From Bradyrhizobium sp. ISRA430 (lineage in GTDB: Bacteria > Pseudomonadota > Alphaproteobacteria > Rhizobiales > Xanthobacteraceae), in the NCBI RefSeq assembly GCF_029909975.1, contig NZ_CP094516.1:2418001-2482000 (forward strand): a DNA stretch of 64,000 bases, given 5' to 3'. Below are positions 46,583 to 54,526 of this stretch, piece by piece. Numbering within the stretch: position 1 is the first letter of the stretch; every line of letters starts with the position of its first letter. Below the pieces are notes generated by a model. The model did no database searches, was not told the DNA's origin, and saw only the letters and a list, made by a program, of their open reading frames with translations. The position numbers were made by a program, and so were the translations under genes.

Positions 46583-47965
46583 TCAGGCGATCAGCCGCGA
46601 CGCAAAATCGGGCAGCAGGACGGCATCGCCGGCGAGGCGGAAATCGGCCCCCGCAATGCCCGACTGCACCAGCCAGTCGTCGAATTCCGGCGCGCGGCGC
46701 AGGCCGAAGACATCACGGACATAGAGCGCGTCATGGAAGGAAGTCGACTGGTAGTTCAGCATGACGTCGTCGGCGCCGGGCACCCCCATGATGAAGGTGA
46801 CGCCGGCGGCGGCGAGCAGCGTCAGGAGATTATCCATGTCGTCCTGGTCCGCCTCGGCATGGTTGGTGTAACAAATGTCAATGCCGAGCGGCAGGCCGAG
46901 CAGCTTGCCGCAGAAATGGTCCTCGAGCCCCGCCCGGATGATCTCCTTGCCGTCATAGAGGTATTCCGGGCCGATGAAGCCGACTACGCTGTTGACCAGG
47001 AGGGGCGCAAAGGCGCGGGCGACGGCATAGGCGCGCGCCTCGCAGGTCTGCTGGTCGACGCCGTGATGGGCGTTGGCCGACAACGCCGAGCCCTGTCCTG
47101 TCTCGAAATACATCACGTTCTGCCCGACGGTGCCGCGCCGCAGCGACAGTCCGGCCTGTTGCGCTTCCTTCAGCAAGGCGAGATCGATGCCGAAGCTGCG
47201 GTTGGCGGCCTCGGTGCCTGCGACCGACTGGAAGACGAGGTCGACCGGCACGCCCTGCCCGATCAGCGACAGCGTCGTGCTGACATGGGTCAGCACGCAG
47301 CCCTGGGTCGGGATCTTGAGCCGAACAATGATCTCGTCGAGCAGCCGCAACAATTGCGCGATGACCGCCGGATCGTCACTTGCCGGATTGATGCCGATGC
47401 AGGCATCGCCGGCGCCGAGCAGGATGCCGTCGAGGATCGAAGCGGTGATGCCCCTGGCATCGTCGAAGGGATGGTTGGGCTGGAGCCGCGTGCTCATCCG
47501 TCCCTTCAAGCCGATGGTGTTGCGGAAGGCGGTGGTCACCTCGCACTTCCGCGCCGCCAGGATCAGGTCCTGGTTGCGCATCAGTTTTGATACGGCGGCC
47601 GCCATTTCCGGGGTGATGCCGGGCGCCAGCTTGCGCAAGACCTCGGGCGTCGTGGCATCCGACAGCAGCCAGTCGCGGAAGGCGCCGACCGTCAGCGAGG
47701 CCACCGGCGCGAATGCCTTGGCGTCATGACCGTCGATGACGAGGCGGGTGACCTCATCGGCTTCGTAGGGAATGACGGCCTCCTGGAGGAATTGCGCGAG
47801 CGGGACGTCGGCGAGCGCCATCCGCGCCGCTATCGTCTGCTCGGCGCTATCGGCGGCGATCCCCGCCAGCCGGTCGCCGGAGCGCGGCGGCGTAGCCTTG
47901 GCCAGGAGGTCCCGCAGGCCGGGGAAGGTGTAGGTCGTAGCGTCGATGGTGTGGCGGTAGACCAA
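46583..47965 (-). CDS. eutB: Ethanolamine ammonia-lyase large subunit
   Basis: A 460-residue EutB, the TIM-barrel catalytic subunit. Conserved segments include AARKCEVTTAFRNTIGLKGRMSTRLQPNHPFDD, GDACIGINPASDD, TQGCVLTHVSTTL, FQSVAGTEAANRSFGIDLALL and HAEADQDDMDNLLTLLAAAG. It appears to start with TTG at 47965, with GGAGGGG just upstream. It is 172 bp before hpnP on the same strand; eutC lies beyond hpnP. Divergent from the chemoreceptor gene. No microcompartment genes are near, so ethanolamine use here would be the simple cytoplasmic type. Confidence 0.95.
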   Translation of the reverse strand: MVYRHTIDATTYTFPGLRDLLAKATPPRSGDRLAGIAADSAEQTIAARMALADVPLAQFLQEAVIPYEADEVTRLVIDGHDAKAFAPVASLTVGAFRDWLLSDATTPEVLRKLAPGITPEMAAAVSKLMRNQDLILAARKCEVTTAFRNTIGLKGRMSTRLQPNHPFDDARGITASILDGILLGAGDACIGINPASDDPAVIAQLLRLLDEIIVRLKIPTQGCVLTHVSTTLSLIGQGVPVDLVFQSVAGTEAANRSFGIDLALLKEAQQAGLSLRRGTVGQNVMYFETGQGSALSANAHHGVDQQTCEARAYAVARAFAPLLVNSVVGFIGPEYLYDGKEIIRAGLEDHFCGKLLGLPLGIDICYTNHAEADQDDMDNLLTLLAAAGVTFIMGVPGADDVMLNYQSTSFHDALYVRDVFGLRRAPEFDDWLVQSGIAGADFRLAGDAVLLPDFASRLIA

Positions 47966-48184
47966 AGGCCCCTCCGGATTCGTCGGCCAATGACCGAGCT
48001 CAAATCGATCGTTTGAACGCGGTTCTCAGCAAACCGATAGATTCTATCAAAGCACTGAAACGGCTCAAGTTTCCGCAAGTGACCGCGTTAACAATGCATC
48101 CATCTTCATTCTGCATAATTTTGCATCAATTTTTGCACGACCGCGCTCACCGGCCATCGACGGCCATTTCGGGCCCCTGACACT

Positions 48185-49924
48185 ATGACAACTGACCGAT
48201 CTGGGAATGCCGCCGGCCTGGCAGGCCGTTTCACGCTTGCGAACAGGCTCTATGCGATCTTCGCGCTGTTTGCGCTGCTTACCGCCGCGATCGCGATGCT
48301 GTCCGACTACAACAGCCGCCGCAGCGCCGAACTGATCGCCGCGATCGAGACGGCGAACGCGGCGGCGTTCAACGTCGAGCGCGTCAACTCGCTGGTCTAT
48401 GCCGTGGTGATGGAATCCCGCGGCGTCTACATGTCGACCGACCCGGCGGTGGTGAAGAAATACGGCGATGGCCTGCTCAAGTTCAATGCGCAGATCCTGG
48501 ACGTGGTCAAGCGCTGGGAGACCATCGTCAAGGCCGACGACGCCGAGCAGTTCGCTACCTTCAAGAAGCGCATCGAGCAGTTCGTCGACTTCCGCAAGGA
48601 GCTGGTCCGCCGCGCCAACGAGATCAGCCCGGCCGCGGGCCGCGAATGGGGCGACAACGACGCCAACCGCTCCGTGCGCTCGGCGCTGAACAAGGATCTC
48701 GAAGCGCTGTCGAAGGTCTATGCCGAGCGCGCGAGGCAAATCTCGCAGGAGACCGAGACCAACCGCACGCTGTCGTTCGTCCTGACCTGCCTCGGCGGCC
48801 TCGCGCTGGCGCTGGTGGTCATCGGCATCATCATCATCGCCCGCTCCATCGCCCGTCCGCTTTCGGCGATCACTGCGACCATCAAGCAGGTCGCCGACGG
48901 CGCCGAGAACGTCACGGTGCCGCACACGGAGCGCGCCGACGAGATCGGCGCGCTGGCCCGCGCGATCCGGATATTCCAGGAGGCCATGGGCCGCAACCGC
49001 AACCTCGCCTCTCAGGTCTCGCAGGAATCCGCCTCGCGCGAGGAACGCGCCCGCCATATCGAGAAATCGGTCGAGGAGTTTCGCGACGCGATCGGCGCGG
49101 TCATGCGCGGCCTCACCGACAACGCCTCCGTCATGCGCGAGACCGCGCAGACCATCACGCGCGTCACCGCGGATGCGAGCAGCCGCGCCGGCACGGCGGC
49201 GAATGCCACCGAGCTCGCCTCGAACAACGTCACCGCTGTGGCGGGCGCGGCCGAGGAGCTGTCGGCGTCCGTCGAGGAGATCGGCCGCCAGGTGCGGCAA
49301 TCGGCCGGCGCGGTCGAGCAGACCGGCCAGCGCACCGAGAAATCGATCGCCGAGATCGAGAGCCTCGCGGCGGCAACGCAGCGCATCGATGGCGTGCTGA
49401 ACCTGATCCAGGCGATCGCCGAGCAGACCAACTTGCTTGCACTCAACGCCACGATCGAAGCGGCGCGCGCCGGTGACGCAGGCCGCGGCTTTGCCGTCGT
49501 CGCCCATGAGGTCAAGGCGCTCGCGGGGCAGACCGCCAAGGCGACCGCCGAGATCGGCGAGAACGTCTCGATGATCCAGGCCTCGACCCGCAACGCGGTG
49601 GAGGCCGTGCGCGAGATCGGCGGCGCAGTGCGCGAGATCAACGAGGTCACCTCGGCGATCGCCGGCGCCATCGGCCAGCAGGACTCCGCCACGCGTGAGA
49701 TTTCCTCCAACGCACAATCGGCCGCGCAGGGCAACGAGACGCTGGTCGCCAACATCGCCTCGCTGCGCGACGCCATCGGCGAGACCGACACGGCGGCGGC
49801 CTCCGTGCTGACGCAAGCGAGCAGCCTGACCGCCACCGCGGAGACGCTGTCACGGGAGGTGGAGAAGTTCTTCCGGAACCTGCGCTCGGGGCCGGCGGAT
49901 AGCCGCCTCGCGAAGGCGGGATGA
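48185..49924 (+). CDS. Methyl-accepting chemotaxis protein
   Basis: A 579-residue chemoreceptor. TM1 lies near residues 20-40 (FTLANRLYAIFALFALLTAAIAML), followed by a helical periplasmic sensor of about 155 residues and TM2 near 198-220 (FVLTCLGGLALALVVIGIIII). A HAMP domain follows (RSIARPLSAITATIKQVADG). The signalling hairpin tip is IAEQTNLLALNATIEAARAGDAGRGFAVVAHEVKALAGQTA. No CheR-binding pentapeptide is seen at the C-terminus (SRLAKAG). The ligand is unknown; ethanolamine would fit the neighbouring divergent eutB but is speculation. Confidence 0.95.
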   Translation: MTTDRSGNAAGLAGRFTLANRLYAIFALFALLTAAIAMLSDYNSRRSAELIAAIETANAAAFNVERVNSLVYAVVMESRGVYMSTDPAVVKKYGDGLLKFNAQILDVVKRWETIVKADDAEQFATFKKRIEQFVDFRKELVRRANEISPAAGREWGDNDANRSVRSALNKDLEALSKVYAERARQISQETETNRTLSFVLTCLGGLALALVVIGIIIIARSIARPLSAITATIKQVADGAENVTVPHTERADEIGALARAIRIFQEAMGRNRNLASQVSQESASREERARHIEKSVEEFRDAIGAVMRGLTDNASVMRETAQTITRVTADASSRAGTAANATELASNNVTAVAGAAEELSASVEEIGRQVRQSAGAVEQTGQRTEKSIAEIESLAAATQRIDGVLNLIQAIAEQTNLLALNATIEAARAGDAGRGFAVVAHEVKALAGQTAKATAEIGENVSMIQASTRNAVEAVREIGGAVREINEVTSAIAGAIGQQDSATREISSNAQSAAQGNETLVANIASLRDAIGETDTAAASVLTQASSLTATAETLSREVEKFFRNLRSGPADSRLAKAG

Positions 49925-50329
49925 CAGCGCGGCCACCGCTGCGAAGTCGGCGGTGGGGTCGCTTCGACAAAAATCTCGAAAACAACCCCATGCAAAGTAG
50001 CCGGTGACAGCTTTATCAATGGCTTGACTGCCGGCGCGACCTTGCGGATTTTACGAAGTCATTTGACACGTCGGGCAAAACACCAGCACAATCCCATCAT
50101 GGCGGCGGCCCACCTCCCCGAATCAAACCATCCCGCCCTCAGCCCCTGGACCTGGGCGTGTGCTCATAGATCATCAGCCAGCGAGGGCATGCCTTGTCCG
50201 CTTTACTGGCCAGATCGCCGCCCTAGCAAGTCGGCGAAGGGCCCAACAACAGACCTCAGCCAAGAGAGCTTGCCACTGGGTTTGTTGTCCGCAGATGGAG
50301 GCTTTGCTGCCTACGTGGTAGAGTTGCCT
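49925..50329. other. Gap with repeat-like sequence, no clear gene
   Basis: About 400 bp. It contains the short repeat at 50062-50084 and an open frame that continues into the YdeI-like gene, but no credible start or ribosome-binding site before 50330. Confidence 0.5.
50062..50084 (+). repeat. Short repeat TTTGACACGTCGGGCAAAAC (copy 1)
   Basis: First of three near-identical copies within 2.9 kb. The others, at 51424 and 52936, each sit beside a truncated acyl-CoA dehydrogenase tail. The role is unknown. Confidence 0.75.
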
Positions 50330-50908
50330 ATGGTTCGCAAAAAGCAGCAAGCCCCGTTGGTATTTAAGAACGCATCCAAGCTTGGGGACTGGCTTGAGAA
50401 GCACCATGGCACTGCGACCGAACTCTGGGTGCGGATCTTCAAATCAGACACGGGCGTGCCGTCGGTGACGTGGAACGATTGCGTTATTGAGTCCATCCGC
50501 GTCGGTTGGATCGATGGCCAGATGAAACCTTTCGACGACACGTCGTACTTGCAACGACTTACCCCGAGGAAGGTGAATTCCAATTGGTCGGCCAAGAACT
50601 GCCGTCATGCAACAACCCTGATCGCGGAAGGGCGGATGCTTCCCGCTGGATTGGCTCAGGTCGAAGCGGCCAGGTCGGATGGACGATGGAACACCGCATA
50701 CGCGGGCTCAGCGGACATGACTATCCCGCAAGACTTTCTCGACGCCTTGGAGCACATGCCCGCGGCGAAAGCGTTCTTCGCGACGCTCGATCGCAGAAAT
50801 CTCTATTCAATCTACTATCGCCTTCATACAGCGAAGAAGCCCGAGACGCGCGCCAGGCGGATCGCGCAAATTGTTGCGAAACTGGATCGTGGCGAGAAGT
50901 TTCACTGA
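50330..50908 (+). CDS. YdeI/OmpD-associated family protein
   Basis: A 192-residue cytoplasmic protein of the YdeI/OmpD-associated family. Visible features are a DUF1801-like N-terminus (LVFKNASKLGDWLEKHHGTATELWVRIFK), WNDCVIESIRVGWIDGQ, RLTPRKVNSNWSAKN and a C-terminal YYRLHTAKKPETRARRIAQIV. Biochemical function is unknown. The start is taken at the ATG at 50330 (MVRKKQQAP); the ribosome-binding site is weak. The frame upstream to 50024 looks like noncoding repeat. Confidence 0.85.
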   Translation: MVRKKQQAPLVFKNASKLGDWLEKHHGTATELWVRIFKSDTGVPSVTWNDCVIESIRVGWIDGQMKPFDDTSYLQRLTPRKVNSNWSAKNCRHATTLIAEGRMLPAGLAQVEAARSDGRWNTAYAGSADMTIPQDFLDALEHMPAAKAFFATLDRRNLYSIYYRLHTAKKPETRARRIAQIVAKLDRGEKFH

Positions 50909-51028
50909 CCCATGCGGCCTCTCGGAGTCAGTAAGCCATAGCGGGCAGATGATCGGCTGCACTGTGCCGCTTGTGAAGCAAAACCGGCCGACGCTCCACC
51001 ATTTCGATGCGGCATCACCCTAGCGGCC

Positions 51029-51410
51029 CTACCCCGCCATCACCCCGCCGCGTTTAATCAGCTCCTTGCCGATCGCGGCGAGGTGCACTTGGTCGGGGCC
51101 GTCGCCGATGCGGATGAAGCGGGCGTAGACGTAAGCGCGGGCAGGAACGAGTCCTGCGAGACGCCGGCGGCGCCGTGGATCTGGATGGCGCGGTCGATCA
51201 CGCGCGCGGCCATGCTCGGCACCGCGATCTTGGCCGCGGCGATCAGGTCGCGCGTGGCCTTGTTGCCGTCGCGGTCCGGAGGCCTGCAGCGTGAGCAGCC
51301 GCGCGTGTGCGATCTCGCAGAAGGAGTGCGTGATGTCCTCGCGCACCGAGCCCTGCTCGGCAGGCGGCTTGCCTAAGGCGACGCGCAAGACCGCGCGCGG
51401 GCACATCAGA
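51029..51410 (-). pseudogene. Acyl-CoA dehydrogenase 3' remnant (copy A)
   Basis: This stretch closely matches the last 380 bp of the intact acyl-CoA dehydrogenase gene ending at 55925. It has lost one base near 51144 and about eight bases near 51280, which shift the frame, and it lacks the first two thirds of the gene. The preserved ending encodes IGKELIKRGGVMAG. Its upstream edge is close to the short repeat at 51424. Confidence 0.88.
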
Positions 51411-51423
51411 CGCCGCAAAGACC

Positions 51424-51444
51424 TTTGACACGTCGGGCAAAACA
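51424..51444 (+). repeat. Short repeat TTTGACACGTCGGGCAAAAC (copy 2)
   Basis: Identical to the first 21 bases of the copy at 50062. It lies 14 bp beyond the point where similarity of remnant A to the intact gene ends. Confidence 0.75.
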
Positions 51445-51536
51445 GCCGCATGACGTCATCATGGCTGTTGAAGCGCAGCCGCAGTGGTGCTGAGACAGTC
51501 GCTGCCGGGACGGTACCTTTCGAGCCCGGCGTAGCT

Positions 51537-52058
51537 TTACGCGAGCTCGAGCTTCAAATGGACCGTTTGCGGGTCGCGGCCCGAGACGGGCTTGAAGCCG
51601 AACTTGCTGAATACTCTAAGCATTGCTGAATTCTCGGGCAGCACTTCTGCTGTCAATTCCCTTAGTCCTGCATCCCCGGCGAGCCCGATGAGATGGCGCA
51701 TCAGAATCGAACCAATGCCTCGCGCCTGCCAATTGTCTACGACGACGAATGCCATCTCGGCGCGCCCTGGCTCGAAGACAATATACCGACCGCCTCCGAC
51801 GATAGCCTTTTGGCCGGCTTGCTCCGCGAGCGCAACCAGCGCGACATGAGACCTGAAATCGATGTCCATGAAGAAGGCGCGCTCCTTGTCGGAGAAATGG
51901 CGCTTCATCGCGAAGAAGCGGCGCTGCAGCGACTGGATGCTGGTCTGCTCCAATGCTGCCAGCATAGCGGCTTCGTCCTCCGACCGGAGCGCCCGGATTT
52001 GGACCGGGCTGCCGTCGCGCAAGTGCTCGTCCACGCTGTAATTGGCGGCGACTGACAC
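51537..52058 (-). CDS. GNAT-family N-acetyltransferase
   Basis: A 173-residue acetyltransferase. The acetyl-CoA binding motif is NWQARGIGSILMRHLIGLA (about residues 109-127), and the C-terminal LPENSAMLRVFSKFGFKP is typical. The N-terminal part (IQSLQRRFFAMKRHFSDKE) resembles GNAT domains of Pat-like protein acetyltransferases, so a protein substrate is possible. It appears to start at a GTG at 52058 with GGAG upstream. It stands alone between gene remnants. Confidence 0.88.
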   Translation of the reverse strand: MSVAANYSVDEHLRDGSPVQIRALRSEDEAAMLAALEQTSIQSLQRRFFAMKRHFSDKERAFFMDIDFRSHVALVALAEQAGQKAIVGGGRYIVFEPGRAEMAFVVVDNWQARGIGSILMRHLIGLAGDAGLRELTAEVLPENSAMLRVFSKFGFKPVSGRDPQTVHLKLELA

Positions 52059-52197
52059 TGAGGCTCTCCAGTCCGGTAGAGTTCAATTTCAATCGATGTC
52101 GCTCGATAAAGCCCATAAACCGGATTATGGCCGCTTCATCTGCTGGATAGCGATCCGGGAGGCTTCGTCGCCGCCAAGGGGCACGTGACGCGCGAAC

Positions 52198-52464
52198 CTA
52201 CCGCCGCACCCCAACGCGATTGACACCGCCATTCAGGTTGCCCGGGCCAGCCGTGCCAGCGCGGACCGCTGCTCGCGCCACCGGCCGAGGCCTGAGCACG
52301 ACGCCTGCCCTGGCAACGCAACCCTGCGGATAGTCAACGTACTGGCAGTACACGACTGCCTTGGCTGGCGCTGGATTGAGAGTGAGGCCTGCAAGCCCCA
52401 TCAGGACGCCAGCAGCAATCTCGGCAATCGCTGACTTGATCGGAAGACACTTCCTCGGATGCAT
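52198..52464 (-). CDS. Small secreted protein of unknown function
   Basis: An 88-residue protein with a signal peptide (IAEIAAGVLMGLAGLTLNPAPAKA). The mature part begins VVYCQYVDYPQGC, with two cysteines, and continues in an Arg/Ala/Gly/Val-rich tail. Two ATGs lie side by side: 52464 has the better spacing to GGAGG, and 52470 would add two residues. An FNR/FixK-type box lies about 100 bp upstream. Family not recognised beyond similar short rhizobial proteins. Confidence 0.68.
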   Translation of the reverse strand: MHPRKCLPIKSAIAEIAAGVLMGLAGLTLNPAPAKAVVYCQYVDYPQGCVARAGVVLRPRPVARAAVRAGTAGPGNLNGGVNRVGVRR

Positions 52465-52560
52465 CGCCATCCTCCCTCCTCGCGCTTGCCGAACTGAAAG
52501 GCGATGGGAGCCGCCCCAGGTCCGGCTGAACGCACCATGAGCGCCAAAGGATCGCTGACG

Positions 52561-52574
52561 TTGACCTAGATCAA
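52561..52574. promoter_or_regulatory. FNR/FixK-type box TTGACCTAGATCAA
   Basis: A TTGA-N6-TCAA palindrome, matching the FixK2/FNR consensus. Centred about 103 bp upstream of the small secreted protein ATG at 52464 (minus strand). Confidence 0.65.
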
Positions 52575-52716
52575 CGGAACGTCTGCATAGCGTCAAGCCA
52601 TGAGACCGAACGTCCGCTTAGCATCAAAAGGCGGAGTCCAGTTGGCCCGCCTTAGATTCGCTTCACGCCCATAAACAGACATCTGTGAGTGCACGCCCTT
52701 GCGGAGGGTAACGGCC

Positions 52717-52909
52717 CTACCCCGCCATCACGCCGCCGCGCTTGATCAGCTCGTTGCCGACCGCGGCAAGATGCACCTGGTCGGGCCCGCCGCCGATGCG
52801 GATGAAGCGGGCATAGACGTAGCCGCGCGCCAGGAACGTGTCCTGCGAGACGTCGGCGGCACAGTGGATCTGGATGGTGCGGTCGATCACGCGCGCGGCC
52901 ATGCCCGAC
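52717..52909 (-). pseudogene. Acyl-CoA dehydrogenase 3' remnant (copy B)
   Basis: About 190 bp matching the end of the intact gene at 55925, including the [21 protein letters not shown] and GGVMAG codons. It is shorter than copy A and carries changes such as His-Cys-Ala-Ala-Asp for the usual HGAAG. A short open frame remains but no full protein is possible. The repeat copy at 52936 lies just beyond its upstream edge. Confidence 0.88.
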
Positions 52910-52935
52910 GCCATGCCGTCGGCGAGCTCACGACG

Positions 52936-52956
52936 TTTGACGTCGGGCAAAACACC
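52936..52956 (+). repeat. Short repeat TTTGACGTCGGGCAAAACAC (copy 3)
   Basis: Same as copy 1 except for a two-base (AC) deletion. About 27 bp beyond the edge of remnant B. Confidence 0.7.
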
Positions 52957-53006
52957 ATTTCTCGCGATCGGCTGGTTTGACCGGCATGGTCAAACGCAGC
53001 GCGAGA

Positions 53007-53399
53007 TCAGGGGCACCGCTGATACGTCTTGAGACTGCCGAAATCGGGGCCGGCCGAAATCTGGTTGGTGTCGTCAGGACGGATGACCAGGTTGGTTTCC
53101 GACCATTTCTGCTGCCCGTTTTTAATCGGGCAGCGCAAACGGGCGGAATAGACTGCCCCGTGCGGGCTGGGGGTTTCGCTCACCGACATCACGGCACAGT
53201 TCCCCGCGGGACCGGCGTAAGTCTTGGCTGCGAGCGCGACGGCTGATTTGTCCGCGATTTTGCAGGCATCCGCGCTCGTCGCCCACGATCCCTGCAGCGC
53301 CTGCGGGATCGACGCGTGCCGTTTTACACCGGCGATCGCAGCCTGCGACGAGATCGCGATCATAACGATGATAACGACGAGAGGAATAGCTGTACGCAT
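53007..53399 (-). CDS. Small secreted protein of unknown function
   Basis: A 130-residue protein with a signal peptide (AIPLVVIIVMIAISSQAAIA). The mature part has four cysteines and reads like a small periplasmic beta-domain (QGSWATSADACKIADK, RCPIKNGQQKWSETNLVIRPDD, SLKTYQRC). Similar short proteins are frequent in Bradyrhizobium. Function unknown. The ATG at 53399 has GGGG-rich sequence upstream. Confidence 0.75.
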   Translation of the reverse strand: MRTAIPLVVIIVMIAISSQAAIAGVKRHASIPQALQGSWATSADACKIADKSAVALAAKTYAGPAGNCAVMSVSETPSPHGAVYSARLRCPIKNGQQKWSETNLVIRPDDTNQISAGPDFGSLKTYQRCP

Positions 53400-53474
53400 G
53401 ATACACCCCGCTTCGGTCGGGTCATGGGCGGGGCCGAGCGCGCAACTGCCCCATGCGCAGCGCCGAGACCGTGG

Positions 53475-54152
53475 TCAGTTCGCAGTCGTGGCGCTGCTCG
53501 CCTTGCCATCTGGAATTCGCGTCCAATACTGATGGTATTCGTCACCGATAGCGTAGATGGTTTGATCCGACTTGAGGTCCAACACCAGATCCTCGCTCAG
53601 CTCTCTGGTTCGGAACTTCCAGCCAGGCGGCAGTTTCAGCTTCTCGCCAAGCTTCGCAAGCGCCTCGATCGGAAACTTTTCCTCGTGCGCCTGCAGGACG
53701 TAGACGTTGCCGTCGGGATCGATGAGTTCGTAAACGGGCTTGCCCTTCGCATAAACCATCCTCTGCGTCTTCTTCGGGGTGAAGACCTTGTAGGGTTTGG
53801 AGCCCGTCGCGGCCTCCACGGCCGTGAGCAGCGGCAGCCGGGCAACCCACCGCGCGTCAATACCACCAAATGATGCCTTGGTCCCAAACGATACCGTTTG
53901 CGAGTCCATCATCCAAAAATGCGGCCCGTTCTTCTCGATCTTGAGCGCGCGGAATTGCCGCCGGATTTTCCGCACGTCGAGGGTATCCCATAGTTGGGCC
54001 GGGCAATCGCTGACGCCCGTCGTGTTGTAAACCTCGATGCCTCTCGCCTTCACGACGAGGTTCTCAAACGAAAAGGAGTCTTGAGCAAAACCTGAAATGG
54101 TCGTCGTAAAAAAAGCTGCGGTGATCAACACCGCCGACAATCGAACGCCCAT
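53475..54152 (-). CDS. Secreted protein of unknown function
   Basis: A 225-residue exported protein. The signal peptide is MGVRLSAVLITAAFFTTTISGFAQ. The mature part shows MMDSQTVSFGTKASF, KGKPVYELIDPDGNVYVLQ and LKLPPGWKFRTRELSEDLVLDL, a pattern seen in uncharacterised proteobacterial periplasmic proteins. The start is taken at the ATG at 54152, with GGAGATTGAC upstream; a frame to 54200 is possible. A perfect TTGAT-N4-ATCAA box lies about 70 bp upstream, so anaerobic or microaerobic control is likely. Confidence 0.75.
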   Translation of the reverse strand: MGVRLSAVLITAAFFTTTISGFAQDSFSFENLVVKARGIEVYNTTGVSDCPAQLWDTLDVRKIRRQFRALKIEKNGPHFWMMDSQTVSFGTKASFGGIDARWVARLPLLTAVEAATGSKPYKVFTPKKTQRMVYAKGKPVYELIDPDGNVYVLQAHEEKFPIEALAKLGEKLKLPPGWKFRTRELSEDLVLDLKSDQTIYAIGDEYHQYWTRIPDGKASSATTAN

Positions 54153-54216
54153 GTCAATCTCCGTAGCGTCTACGAAGTAGGCGGCGCGATGCTTAGCCAA
54201 AGCATCAATCGCGTAT

Positions 54217-54230
54217 TGATTTAGATCAAT
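54217..54230. promoter_or_regulatory. FNR/FixK-type box TTGATTTAGATCAA
   Basis: A perfect TTGAT-N4-ATCAA palindrome. Centred about 71 bp upstream of the secreted protein ATG at 54152 (minus), and about 45 bp before the cysteine synthase remnant on the plus strand. Confidence 0.75.
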
Positions 54231-54262
54231 AATAGCGGCGGTATTCTCCGGAGGAGGGTACC

Positions 54263-54450
54263 ATGTCCGCTAATGGGATGGTCCGGCTGTGTTCCGGCTC
54301 AAGCGCTATCGATATCGTCGGAGCCATGCGACTTGCGCGCGACCTCGGTCCAGGCAAAACCATCGCCCCCTTCTCGCGGATGGGGGACAGCGCTATCGAT
54401 CCAAGCTGTTCAATCCGGAATCCCTGCGCAAGAAAATCTGTCCATACCAC
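54263..54450 (+). pseudogene. Cysteine synthase (PALP family) C-terminal remnant
   Basis: Frame 1 encodes SGSSAIDIVGAMRLARDLGPGKTI, and a second frame, after a small deletion near 54370, encodes DGGQRYRSKLFNPESLRKK. Together they match the C-terminal region of cysteine synthase-like PLP enzymes (typical text: GSSGINVAGA...DGGQRY). Only about 60 codons remain, with no N-terminal domain or PLP lysine. Confidence 0.75.
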
Positions 54451-54526
54451 GTTGGATGGGATAGCAGGCCGCCATCGGCCGGGCTGTTATCCGTTTTGCT
54501 GTCGGTCGGAAGCCGACATCTCGCGA

